A DNA stretch of 64,000 nucleotides from Hymenolepis diminuta. Taxonomy: Eukaryota > Platyhelminthes > Cestoda > Cyclophyllidea > Hymenolepididae. Numbering within the stretch: position 1 is the stretch's first letter; every line of letters starts with the position of its first letter. The translations under genes and the position numbers were made by a program. Shown here piece after piece: positions 27,213-38,200 of this stretch. The notes under the pieces were generated by a model, which was given only the letters and a program-made list of their open reading frames with translations, made no database searches and had not been told where the DNA came from. The stretch spans positions 985,265-1,049,264 of the forward strand of contig CAADRB010000040.1 in assembly GCA_900708905.1 (NCBI GenBank). The letters are read 5' to 3'.

Positions 27213-30200
27213 TCAAAGAAAATTTTCTAAGGTAAAGTTGAGTACATTGCAGAGTTCATTAATCTCACAAAGATCTCGTATGAAAAAGAGAAGTTTATCT
27301 AACTGATCGTCAAGTTCGGTTAAGGGTGCCTTATCCCGAATTGCAGTACTCTTTTGCCGTGACTTTGGAAGTGCTACGGTGATAGATGACATTGTTGAAG
27401 TTGTACTTCCACCCTGACCAGAATAATAACGAGCTCTTTCTCTTTTATTCCTTAAATGACGAGTTTCTGAGACTTTTGAGAAGACTATGAAGAAAGCACC
27501 AGTTTGTTGTACTCCATAGGAAATAATTCTGTTGAGAGGGATATGCTTAAAACAGGCCATTCCAGATACACCACCTTCAATTCCATTGGGATATATTGGG
27601 TGTGCCAGCACATTATCAAAGGTGCATATTCGCAAAAGACAAATTTTATCAAAACTGGGAGTAATCCAAATAGTTTCATCGGGAGGCACTTCAGAAATAT
27701 TAACTAGATTGCAGGGAAATTGACGTATGCACGCACCAGCAGGATGAAGACGCCAGAAATACATGGTATAAGCAAATGCGGGTTTAGGAAGTCGGAATTC
27801 ATTAGTTTCTGCATTGGTCTCGGGGTCAGAAGTTTCTCGGCACACTTTATTCCAGCGTTCTAGTAGAAGAAGTTTAAGTTCAATTAAAGCTTGGTCATCA
27901 TCACCACCCCAGGTGGCTAGACAGTGTCGGGGGAAGTATCTATCCATTATCTGGGTCAAAGTGACCTCTTGTCGTCTTTGTAATTCCGCATAATCCACGT
28001 AGTCACATCTACACATTAGAGCAGTTAATTCAAGGAAGTGTGTTCCACGAAGCATGATGCTAAATTCACCGGAATACAGATCTGAGTGCAACTGATGGGC
28101 AACAATATCCATAATTCGGTCGGTGAATGGAGAAGCTTGTACCACAGCCTTCTTGGAAACAGCTGTAATCCTAAAGACTAGATCGATTGTCATATCCTCT
28201 AAATTGAGCTCAGAACTCTGATCTGCTCGAGTTAATTTTGATTCATAGAGGGAAATAATATCACAAATATTCCACCCATTTTCAAGATAGATCAATTTGG
28301 GTCTTCCTGGAGCTCTTCCAAATGCATACTGTGGTCCAGATATTCGACAATAGAGTCCACAATGACACAATCCCTGCGCGACAGCCTCAGAAAGTTCTAG
28401 CTTACTCAGTAAACTTCCCATAAGTTGGGCAACCTTCATAGTCCCATCAAAACTAATCACTTCATAACCAATAGGTAAACTGAAATGAATCGGAAGACTG
28501 AATGGGAGACTATGGGTATAGGGGTTTCGCAACGAGATAGCTACAACTTCAAAACAAGAAGGGACGATTGTGCGACCTCCACGAATGCGACATCGCACAA
28601 TCATATCCGTACAGAAGGCTGCAAAATGACTGATTTCACTATAAAGTCTTCTCGCTTCCAAGACTTTTCGTCGCCTTCCTCTTGGGGACGTCTGCTCTTC
28701 CCGACCCGTTTCAACACGGATGACAAATTGAGTAAGATATGCTTGTAAGCAAGCCAAAACTGGAGGAGATGGAAGAAAAACTGTGGAATAAATGGCTAGA
28801 CATTCCCACATAACGATAATAGGAATCCATTTGTAGGAGTATCCTGGAGGAGACACAAATCTCCGTGATGATTGAGATTGTTGTTGTCGATGGCTACTAT
28901 GAGCTCGTCGGTCTTCCGCACCATCTCGGTGGCAAAGTAGGTCCACAACTCTTGCCGCACGTCTTCTTGTCGGCTCCGTCCCAAAATGTTGTACTTCTGC
29001 AGGTAGAATATATGCGGAAGGGGTAGCCTGCTTGATCAACTGCAGAAACAGCTCGTCTTTCAGACCACTGTTCTCAAAGCACATTTGAGCAATTTCTTTG
29101 ATTAAATTGTACTTACTGGCATCAACAGGAAGGCGATATGATGTACTCGGTCGTTGCTCACTCTCTTCTAGCGTCTTTCGGGCGTGTAAATTTGACAAAG
29201 AAAGAAGCTTTTCCGATAATCTGATCGCATTAGCTTCCAGAGATGAATCAAGAACTCTACAAATTGGTTCCTTAAGCACGCTTTCTGAATGCGTTCTGTG
29301 AAGAGAATAACATGGCCTAACTAACTGTCCCCATAAATGCAAAAATCGAGCTTCAGGTTGAACGGAAGGTGTTGTATCGGAAATCAAGGAAGAAAACCAA
29401 CAAGCTCGAAGGAGATGGTGTTTCCATCGTTCATATTCATTGTTGTTAGAGCAAACGAGATACACGGGATCACGATTAGAAGTCCATAATGCGATTGTCA
29501 AGTTGCTAACTTCAGTTTTATCAAATCCTATATCAGATTCAGAGTCCGCAATATCACAATTATCATATGCCAAGTGAGAAGACGCAACATCCGTGTCAGT
29601 TTCAGCAGTTACTTCCTCAAAAACTGCAGGACAACGAATGTACGTTGTGGAGAGATCTCGATATCCAGTTAAAATTTGACCTCTGGAATCTCGTGAGTAA
29701 ACAAGAAAGGTCCCCATCAGCATTCCCCAAACTCGCTGGCTCTGCCCACGTCGATATCTCCTCAACCATCCACTTGTGACTAACTGAGCTTCGTGCATTT
29801 GAACAATCCTTTCGGCTTGGACTCGTCTTAATGCATGGCGAATTTTATTCTCCCAAAAACGGTTTTCAATTGCTTTAATTGATCGCAGTGTGTAGATTCG
29901 TCCATTTTCCATGATCAAATTAAAAGCAGAAGAGGTAACAGGCTTTCCACGACCATCAGTTCGAGGCTCACGGCGTCTTTCTACGCGTTGAACGCCAGAC
30001 AAATCAATGCACTTCTTTGGCCATTTATCCACTTCCGATTCATCGGAATAGAAAAGAAGACTCTTATCTGCTAGGATGCACCAAAATGTCTGCCACAATT
30101 TAAATCTTGAGCTAAGTTTCGATAGACGACCGGCATAGTGAAATGACTTTTTATGTGATTCCGATAATTCTAATTCGACATTATTTGTACTATCATCCGT

Positions 30201-31589
30201 TGGAGGAACATTATATTCAGTAGAGGCGGAAGAACTACGGTATTGACTAGCTGAAGGTATAGGAAGTTGAGTGATCTCTGGAGTTAGGGTTGATAGTGGA
30301 ATTCCAGCAGTTGAACGTGCTTCTTCAGAGGAGGTTTCATCACGACACAATCTATCAAAATTATTTTGTCTTGTTTGGTAGAAGTAGCTTATATTTCGTT
30401 GAAGTTCCTGTGCGGGTATACTTTGAATAACAAAACAGTGTCTCCGAATACACGTGTATGCATGAAGATGACTGAACAATCCATCTAATTCTCGAGCAAC
30501 TTCCGTGTAGCGACTAAAAATAATCGCCGCATGAAGGCCTTCCTCTTGAACTACCTCAGATGAGGAAAAGAAATCATTCAGGAAATCATCCGAGGACCCG
30601 ACTTTCACCCGGGGCTTATGAGAACTTTTTTTGAGAGCTCGTCTTAGCGGAAGAGGCATGAAGGCCTTTCGTTTGGCTCGCTCAGCTATGCTTTCTGTCC
30701 TTCGTGGACTTGGTGGAGTTCTGAAGATCGGCTTCCTCTCCATTTCTACTGGTTCTTGAACGGCAGTCTCCAACCACTTGAATGCAGAACGCCTCGCCTC
30801 TTCAATTCCACGAATAATTGCCTGACGAGATATATACTTGTACGGAGATGGAGGAAGGGAAAGTGAAAATTGTGGACGATGAATTAAAACCGGAGTATGA
30901 GGAGTGGAATGAGCTCCTACTTTTTGTGATTCATGAAGAGGGGGAATTGCTTCACTGGAAACAGTCGACTCAGCGGAATATGAGAGTGCTGGAGAAGGGG
31001 GTGGAATATGAAATTCCCAGTCAACGTGATCTTCAGATACTTCGGAAATAGAAGGTGAATGATAGGGAGGAGCGGTAGTCGGAGTTGGAGTAACAAACTC
31101 TTCACCTGCAATTTCTACTTCTGATTTGCCTTCTTCAGTCGAGGATAGTTCCAGACTTATCTTCCGGACTAGGTCTTTCTCAAGAACAATTTCCTCGAAG
31201 GTATCCGAAAGACTAGAGTACTCAGTAATTGAAACACGTCCATTTGACTCCATCATACTAACTGACTCCGCTGAAGCAAGAGGGGCTTGTTCAGTACTGC
31301 TAGATGGTCGTTCAAATGTCGATGGCTGGACCAATTCACGTAGGAGTTTAGACACATCTTCCAAATCTCCACTGTGTCGAACGAAGCGTTCAGAAGCCAA
31401 ACGTCGTAAGACATGATTAAGTTGCCGTTGTAGATGGGACTTTTCTTCCGTTAGACGTTTATTGATTAATTCTAGATTGTGTAATTTGGTAACTACAGAT
31501 ATTCTTTCTTCTTGACTCCATGGTGATGTCGGTGAAGGCTGTTCGGCTGAGCCCTCTGATGATTTTTTTGACGATGGACCCTGTTGCAT
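27213..31589 (-). CDS. PLEKHH/MAX-1 family protein (PH-PH-MyTH4-FERM)
   Basis: The frame encodes 1458 residues. Visible parts in order: a leucine-rich coiled coil (about 26-70); a long Ser/Pro-rich region with TPPSPRR-type motifs (about 95-330); PH 1 (about 483-590, AGRLSKLSSRFKLWQTFWC, closing Trp in RFWENKI); PH 2 (about 604-730, SGWLRRYRRG ... YERWKHHLL); MyTH4 (about 765-985, KDELFLQLIKQATP, WECLAIY); FERM (about 1010-1445). The FERM start carries LRNPYTHSLPFSLPIHF, characteristic of PLEKHH and C. elegans MAX-1. Family members are cytoplasmic scaffolds; MAX-1 acts in motor-axon guidance downstream of netrin receptors, and PLEKHH2 binds actin in podocytes. The start is chosen because an in-frame TGA lies a few codons upstream. 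The MyTH4 carries an extra Arg/Ser-rich stretch of roughly 60 residues. Unusually, I see no intron, while vertebrate relatives have many. Family call is secure; the exact orthologue (PLEKHH1, PLEKHH2 or max-1) is not. Confidence 0.92.
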   Translation of the reverse strand: MQQGPSSKKSSEGSAEQPSPTSPWSQEERISVVTKLHNLELINKRLTEEKSHLQRQLNHVLRRLASERFVRHSGDLEDVSKLLRELVQPSTFERPSSSTEQAPLASAESVSMMESNGRVSITEYSSLSDTFEEIVLEKDLVRKISLELSSTEEGKSEVEIAGEEFVTPTPTTAPPYHSPSISEVSEDHVDWEFHIPPPSPALSYSAESTVSSEAIPPLHESQKVGAHSTPHTPVLIHRPQFSLSLPPSPYKYISRQAIIRGIEEARRSAFKWLETAVQEPVEMERKPIFRTPPSPRRTESIAERAKRKAFMPLPLRRALKKSSHKPRVKVGSSDDFLNDFFSSSEVVQEEGLHAAIIFSRYTEVARELDGLFSHLHAYTCIRRHCFVIQSIPAQELQRNISYFYQTRQNNFDRLCRDETSSEEARSTAGIPLSTLTPEITQLPIPSASQYRSSSASTEYNVPPTDDSTNNVELELSESHKKSFHYAGRLSKLSSRFKLWQTFWCILADKSLLFYSDESEVDKWPKKCIDLSGVQRVERRREPRTDGRGKPVTSSAFNLIMENGRIYTLRSIKAIENRFWENKIRHALRRVQAERIVQMHEAQLVTSGWLRRYRRGQSQRVWGMLMGTFLVYSRDSRGQILTGYRDLSTTYIRCPAVFEEVTAETDTDVASSHLAYDNCDIADSESDIGFDKTEVSNLTIALWTSNRDPVYLVCSNNNEYERWKHHLLRACWFSSLISDTTPSVQPEARFLHLWGQLVRPCYSLHRTHSESVLKEPICRVLDSSLEANAIRLSEKLLSLSNLHARKTLEESEQRPSTSYRLPVDASKYNLIKEIAQMCFENSGLKDELFLQLIKQATPSAYILPAEVQHFGTEPTRRRAARVVDLLCHRDGAEDRRAHSSHRQQQSQSSRRFVSPPGYSYKWIPIIVMWECLAIYSTVFLPSPPVLACLQAYLTQFVIRVETGREEQTSPRGRRRKVLEARRLYSEISHFAAFCTDMIVRCRIRGGRTIVPSCFEVVAISLRNPYTHSLPFSLPIHFSLPIGYEVISFDGTMKVAQLMGSLLSKLELSEAVAQGLCHCGLYCRISGPQYAFGRAPGRPKLIYLENGWNICDIISLYESKLTRADQSSELNLEDMTIDLVFRITAVSKKAVVQASPFTDRIMDIVAHQLHSDLYSGEFSIMLRGTHFLELTALMCRCDYVDYAELQRRQEVTLTQIMDRYFPRHCLATWGGDDDQALIELKLLLLERWNKVCRETSDPETNAETNEFRLPKPAFAYTMYFWRLHPAGACIRQFPCNLVNISEVPPDETIWITPSFDKICLLRICTFDNVLAHPIYPNGIEGGVSGMACFKHIPLNRIISYGVQQTGAFFIVFSKVSETRHLRNKRERARYYSGQGGSTTSTMSSITVALPKSRQKSTAIRDKAPLTELDDQLDKLLFFIRDLCEINELCNVLNFTLENFL

Positions 31590-31739
31590 TACATAATATC
31601 CTCATTGGGAAATCTTTTACACTGCTTGTTTATCAAAGAATGAATGAGCATTCCAAGTAGTCAAATCCTATGCCAGAGCATGGCAAGTGCAAAATTTGGT
31701 GATATATAAATAGTAAAATCCTAGGAATAAACGCGAAGC

Positions 31740-31910
31740 CTTGTGCGTCTAACGTGATTGTGCGTGTACTGTGTAGTCAGGCTAACAGCCCGGCTATGAC
31801 CTAACGTCAGCGTACGCATGAGAGTGATTATAAAAATGGTGAGGTGGGAGTTATCGGATTGGCTGGCGTTCTGCTTCATTCTGATTGGTAATTAGGCTTT
31901 AGTCTGCGTG
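31740..31910 (-). promoter_or_regulatory. Putative promoter of the PLEKHH-like gene
   Basis: About 150-320 bases upstream of the start codon, a less AT-rich segment holds two minus-strand CCAAT boxes (ATTGG at 31858-31862 and 31884-31888), a CRE-type TGACGT (ACGTCA at 31804-31809) and a TTTTATAA element (about 31827-31834). Order and distance suit a polymerase II promoter reading leftward. The transcription start cannot be fixed from sequence alone. Confidence 0.4.
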
Positions 31911-34900
31911 CGTACGTGTTACCCTGAAAAAGGAAGGATAATAGGAAAAAACATTGCGTGGGTAAAATTTTCCGGTTAATTTAAATTTCCTTGTCTATTG
32001 TGTAATGTAATGAACTGTAAACAAAAGAAAAGAAAGCAAACAGGCAAAGGACTAATTAATCGGTCATTTCACTGGTAACATGTAGTGCGAAACCAAGTTT
32101 TCGGGAAGCCAAATCGGGAGAAGTTCAAATACTTCTTTCCTTGCGCCCTAGACTACCTATTATTGGCTTTCTTAGGTAGTTCTTGTATATATAATCTTAC
32201 CAATGATGCATTTATTATTGAACAGGGCATCCAATCGTTTTCTGCTGTCCAAACTACCTGAACGTATTATTACCCGTAGTAATGAAAAGAGAACTTTTGC
32301 AAATATGGATCTTGAGGAGGAGAATCTGAACATGTAAAATTGGAAAAAGATTCAGTAAGAAATGAAACACGATACTTCATGTGAACCATTGAGTTGCCAC
32401 TTTCTTCTAAGAGGTATAATTCACATTATGCTGCCCAAATGTCCCAAAGGTCTATTTTAATGCTTTTACGCCTGAGTTTCTGGAAAAGTCCTAGTCTTCA
32501 ATGTTCAAAGCTTACTCACCTGTTAATTTACCTGAATGGTTGGTGTTATAGCATTATTAGCCTCCCAAAACAGACAGAAATCTCTCAAACTCGGTAGCGA
32601 AACAATATAGCTTATTCAAGGCTCAAAATAATATCAAACAAGGATCCACAGTATTAGTAAATGTTAACAGTTATGGAAAATTTGTGAATAATCAATAATA
32701 GCTTGATTGAAACATATAAAATTATCACTTTAATTTTTTGTGAAAATAATGCTTCTTTTTATCCAAAATTTGGTTATAAAGCTGTGATTCATTTATTTCT
32801 TCCGTGAACGGATAGATGAGATTAGCTAAGACCTCCTTGAAATAGCAAAGTTCATTAGGATTTCCTCAAGATGAACCCTGACTGATTAATTGAATAACCA
32901 TTCATTTTAATCAACTGTTTAATAAGCTCTGAACATCACTTAAGAATTTAAAAATCAAGTTGAGCTAAAGAAGATTCAAACATGAGCTATTACAGAAAGA
33001 TAGGCAGCCTAATGCTTCCAAAATTCAAATGAAGCCAGACTTTTGATATTCTAATTCTGCCCTCTCTCTCTACTTGATCACCTCTCGTGGTATTATTTAA
33101 TTATTTCCCATGTTTAGATATCTTGTCGTGATTATAAAATTATGAAATGGTTTGATCTTTGTGTGCGTATTTCATTTAAAATCAGTAATTTTCTCTATAA
33201 AAATCAGAGAAAGCAATCAGAATTAAGAACAAGAGTAGTTTTGCAGTGAACATAGATTGAGGTAAAAATATAATTAACATTTAACGGAAGTTTGACTAGG
33301 TATTTGTCATACAGGGGAACTACGTGGCATGGGGAAGGATTTAAAATTACTCCGTTTACATTAGGAGAAATGCATTAAATTAAGCAGATTAAGCATGCTC
33401 ATTGTCGACTTAAAAAGCTTTTACTGTTCATAATTATCTTTAACATGACGGATTTCATTTATCGTACAAAGTTATAGCGTCAATGATACAACCATACGAA
33501 GTAATAGGCTGTGGGCTGCATGACTGCTTAGATTCAGAGTAAAAATTTTAGAAGTTGACGATGGAATCATCACCACTTTTCTATTAAGATAGTACAGCTT
33601 TCTTAGAATTTTTCCAATTCTGTTCCCACATGAAAAAGACCCAGCTATCACATGGGAGAACACTTCTTGACAAGAACAAATCTTAGTAATATGTATTGAG
33701 TACAATTGTTTTTACAGACAAGCGAGACACAACCAACAATAGAATCTATTCCATCTTCTTCCTTTATTATTAAAATATAAATTTTTTGTTGGATAAGAGA
33801 GAATAAATTTTAATTAGCTGCCTCAAAATAAATAGTTGTGTCAGAAATTTCGGTGTGGCGGCTGATGAATTATGATGATAGCGATGTATCCCGCTAATGG
33901 ATAATCAGCAAGAAAATGGCTGAATAAGATATAAGCAATCACAGCAATTTCAGTACATTCTTATTAATTCCAAAGAGGGTTTTTTCAAAAAGAAGATACC
34001 AAAAGCCCTTGAAATTTATGTCAGTCTACCTTCAATCTACATTAGTAAAAAATATCCATTATTTAATTATTACGAAGAATGTAATCATTAGAGATCGGTA
34101 GGTAATACAATAATTCGAGAACAAAATCTAAATTTTGCTTCCATTACGGCAAGATCTGATGTCCCAAATTTCAAACCGACGGATATGGACCTCTGATTTC
34201 ATATAAAAGCGCTAAAAACCGTGTTTTACTTTGCTGTGAAATATCCGCAGCACTCAATGTTGTAATTACTTCTAGGGTCACTTGGGGAGAAGAATAGTGC
34301 AATCAAAACATTGGCGTAGACCGAACTTGAAAATATTAAAGAATTCAACTGATGTGTAAAGGAGGCCTAAATTGTACAATAATATTCACCTATAATTTTT
34401 TAAAAGCATTTGAACAATTTTAGACTTTCTGCCTCCTAATTTAAGACTATAGGTGGTGAATATTATGAACTGAAGCGCCAACATCGACTATTAAGAATAA
34501 AATGACCTGCTTATACAAACTGGACAACGTAGACTGGCATTTACTGCAATCCAGAGGTGATGAAAGTGGAAGTTGGAAAAGTAAGCAGTCAAATTAGTGA
34601 ATGCTGTACTACTCGAATCCAAAAATCAAATGAAGCAAGGTTCTTTGATACTTTAACTTTGCTCTCAGCATCTTTCGAACCACTCCTTATTGTTGAACGT
34701 TCTGTTAACTGATAACAGAAGGTTCCTTCCTACTTCCTACAAAAAATTAAAAATTTTTGCATTACTTTGGGTAATAATAATAACAAAAATAGTGGTTGGC
34801 GATTATTTCGAATAGACCCAAATCAAAAACTCACCACAATTACGAGTTTGGATATTAAATATAAGCCGTGCCATAGATAATTATATGCAGTGGTATTTAA

Positions 34901-35094
34901 CTCTTTTTTTTTAATTTAATAAAAACTCATTTTAATATTAAGGAAACATTTTAAACATTTAAACCGAAACAGTCACTAACTTTTCTTTAGGGCATTTATG
35001 TTGAATTTTGGTAATATCTCGATACACCACATATTTGAAGCCGCTTACATAGTAATTAAAATTTTGGTAAAAAATGGAAGTAAGCTCCTCACGC
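31911..35094. other. Intergenic AT-rich DNA
   Basis: No gene found. An imperfect inverted repeat (about 34380-34396 with 34449-34467) could fold into a hairpin with a loop of roughly 50 nt. Open frames are short and unremarkable. Confidence 0.55.
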
Positions 35095-35280
35095 ACGCTG
35101 GTGATGTAGCTATTAATGTGCCTGTCCGCGAGGTCGAGAGTTACGAGTTCGATGTCAACAGGTGCACATCCAGTGAGCGGAATGGCCAACAAGACTGGTT
35201 AAGCCTAGTTAAAGATAAGAAATGTAGATTTCAGTTTTCTCGCCAGGTAGGTTTATGGAAAAGCCTTCCTAAATGGGTAT
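35095..35280 (+). repeat. tRNA-like SINE, copy 4
   Basis: Plus-strand copy. Box A-like TGTAGCTATTAATG starts at 35105, followed by GTGCCTGTCCGCGAGGTC, box B-like ACGAGTTCGATGTC (about 35143-35156), CCAGTGAGCGGAATGGCC and a diverged tail with TTCTCGCCAGGTAGG. Overlapping frames on both strands are accidental. Confidence 0.6.
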
Positions 35281-38200
35281 GAGAGTTATTTAAGCTCTTA
35301 TGACGGGGTTATAAATTAGGGGTCACCTGATTTAGGATGAATGATCCAGTCAGATGTATAGATTAACCCTGATGGTTATTTGGAGTGACTTTAGATTTTG
35401 CAAATTCTGGCCAACTCTGGAGTCCTTCTGTCAAGGTGAAAATATAATTATGAATAATTATTAAATATTGTCTCTTGACGCAATTAATATTTTATTTTAT
35501 GTCTCTTCCCATTATTATTGAAAATAACGCTTATCCTTTTAATTGATTATATGGACTATTATTAACAACGTTATACTGTACATAGTTCAAGTTGAACTGT
35601 AGTAAGCTTTTGCCATAAAAACGAGAACCAGTGATTTGCTTTTTCCCAACTGCGATTACCGGCATGCAAATCGTAAATCCTTCAATACAAATGTTCACAC
35701 ATCGCGCGAAACTCGTGTCCTGCAATTGTTTTATTTTCATATTCCTAATCTGAGTGTTTACCTACTGCCAAGAATAATGTAATGTCAAATTTTTGTTTAC
35801 AATTAACACATCCCGATCTGTTTATCAGCCGTTTGCTTCCATTTTTCTCTCTCGGATTCGGTGAGTTTTTAATGAGTTTTCCACATTACGACTTCGTCTA
35901 CTTTCCATATTGATATTTGAAAGAGATTTAATAGGTTGTTAGAGTGATAATATATCAAAACTCTAATTCTCAAGTTCTAAGCTTCGTACTGTTCCCATAT
36001 TTTATTAAAATGGGACAATCAGTTGACAACTAATTATCGAAAATTTAATCATGAAAGTTTTGAGGAGGAAATAAAAATATAAATATATTATAGCTCCTTT
36101 AAACCTCCCAAAATTGCTACAAATCCCAGAACCCAATAATAGCACGTAATCGCCTTAATGGTAGAGTTTATTACGAGTTTACGCAGGGCATTGACCCTGC
36201 AATTTAGCACATTTGAACAAATATGCAAATTTTATGAATAATTAGCAATAAACTGTTAATTTACTTTCTCTTGCATACAATCGCTTCTTTTATCCAACAA
36301 AATGACGGAGGAGAAAAGGCAGGAAATTTCATTTTTTTATTATCAATTTTCTCAAATATCATTTCTCATTCTTTCTATTTACTATCAGTCCTTGCAAATC
36401 ACTTTTAACACATATCACTGTAGCTTTTTCAAGGTGAAATTTATACGATTAACTTACTTTAAAAGCTGATTCTAGTTTAGTTTCCCTTTTATTCATACCG
36501 CTATTGGCTTTGAATTTGCACATAAATGAGTAAGTCGTTGCAAATTGGTAAAGAACTCGTTTAATTTTTAAGCGTGGGGGGTCAAGACATTGTAACTGTT
36601 GTTCAAGGCCACACAGCAACTTTGAAAGGAATCGGCCGGCAGAAATCGAGTTGATAGTAGTAAGTTAAGATGGTTAATTTTCATTCATTCTTATGAAAAT
36701 ATTTGTGGGTGTAAAAATTTTTTACACTTTCTAAGGGTCTTTTAAGAAAATTACGTTAAATCTACCACAGACTGAAAAAAAATTTTGCTTTTTGATATAG
36801 TTTATCGACTGATTTGAAGGAAAATATTTCAAGCAAATCGACTTCTTATTGTTTTGATGAATCGCTGACAGAAGTTGGCTAAACAGAACGGAATGAAAAC
36901 ATTCTTCTGGATTTATTAGGGAAAATCGACATTTAGCTTTCCTAACTTTTGCAGTAGTTGAAAATACTCTCATGTCAAACCTTATTTTTACCAAGAACAT
37001 GCCACGATGACTAATCGACTATATATTTCTTGGGTGCCTTTTACATAAACAATGTAAATAAATTAGTTCAAATTAAAGGTCGACAAAGAAGTGAGAATTA
37101 AAGAGATGAAAAATAAAAATTATTTAACAAAATGTTTATTTTAGGGAAAAAAGGGTTCCTGATGCTTCAAGAATTGAAAAGGGTTAGCTGAGGGTAAAGG
37201 TGATTGAGTAGTTTAATGTCGACAGAAGCAGAATGAAATTGGACCATTTCGAATGCTGAGATAAATTACACTGTCAGTGTCTGAAGATGGTAAGTTAGAG
37301 CTGAGCCCAGGGAGAATCTGATTAGAAATAATAGTATAAGAAATTTCTGCAGTATAGTGACGCAATTTGCATCCCCTTACAAGGTTATTCCAACTCGTTT
37401 TGTCAATTTGTTTTTGTTTGAAACTGGATAAGGTCGTACCCTAGAGAGACACAGTCTGGGCTCACGAGGCTGATATTGATAAAGGCAACATAGGAGTTTT
37501 TATTTTCTCGAGTAACTTCATTTATTTCATTAATATATCTTTTGATTCAGAGAATAGAAGCAATTATCCAACTATAGTAAACATACAAGTCATATTTAAT
37601 ATTAGTGACTTACTTATCAGGTTCCAAATTAATCTTAATTGCGCTTTCAACTGATGGGAGTTCATGTTTTTACGCTCATGCACAAATAATCCGAGTTTTG
37701 GAGAGAATTAATTGGGCCATAACGACAAAGTGACTAGTACAAAATCCCTCCACAATTAATCTAAAGTATTTGATTAATCTATTCCGTAATTATGACCTCT
37801 TGACGCACAATACTGGATCGGGTATTGCGCTGAATATCTTGTATTGAGGTGCATTGTGCGCACTCAAAGTTCTTAAATTTCTTTTCCGTACACCCCAATT
37901 TTTATTTTACATTGCCGATAGGAGCATAAATATTGTTCTAATCTTCAGCTAATTAATCTGTGCATGGCGGGTGCCAATCGTGCTCAAGCTTGGGGGAACC
38001 AATACCTCCTATGATATTGCAATGACCGGCACTGTAATAGGTTCATTATTTTCCTAATTGTTTTGGTGTACATGGAAACTTCTTTCTCTATAAATACAGA
38101 TGAAGACGTTTCTGAATCCTAATCTATCACTTCTCATCTCATTGCTGCTTTTTATCTTTAGACCTTAAAGTATTGCTTGACCTAAAACGAATCCTATCAA

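Noticed and set aside
28485..31416. Several plus-strand frames of 60-96 codons inside the PLEKHH-like gene
   Set aside because: All are antisense shadows of the minus-strand coding frame.
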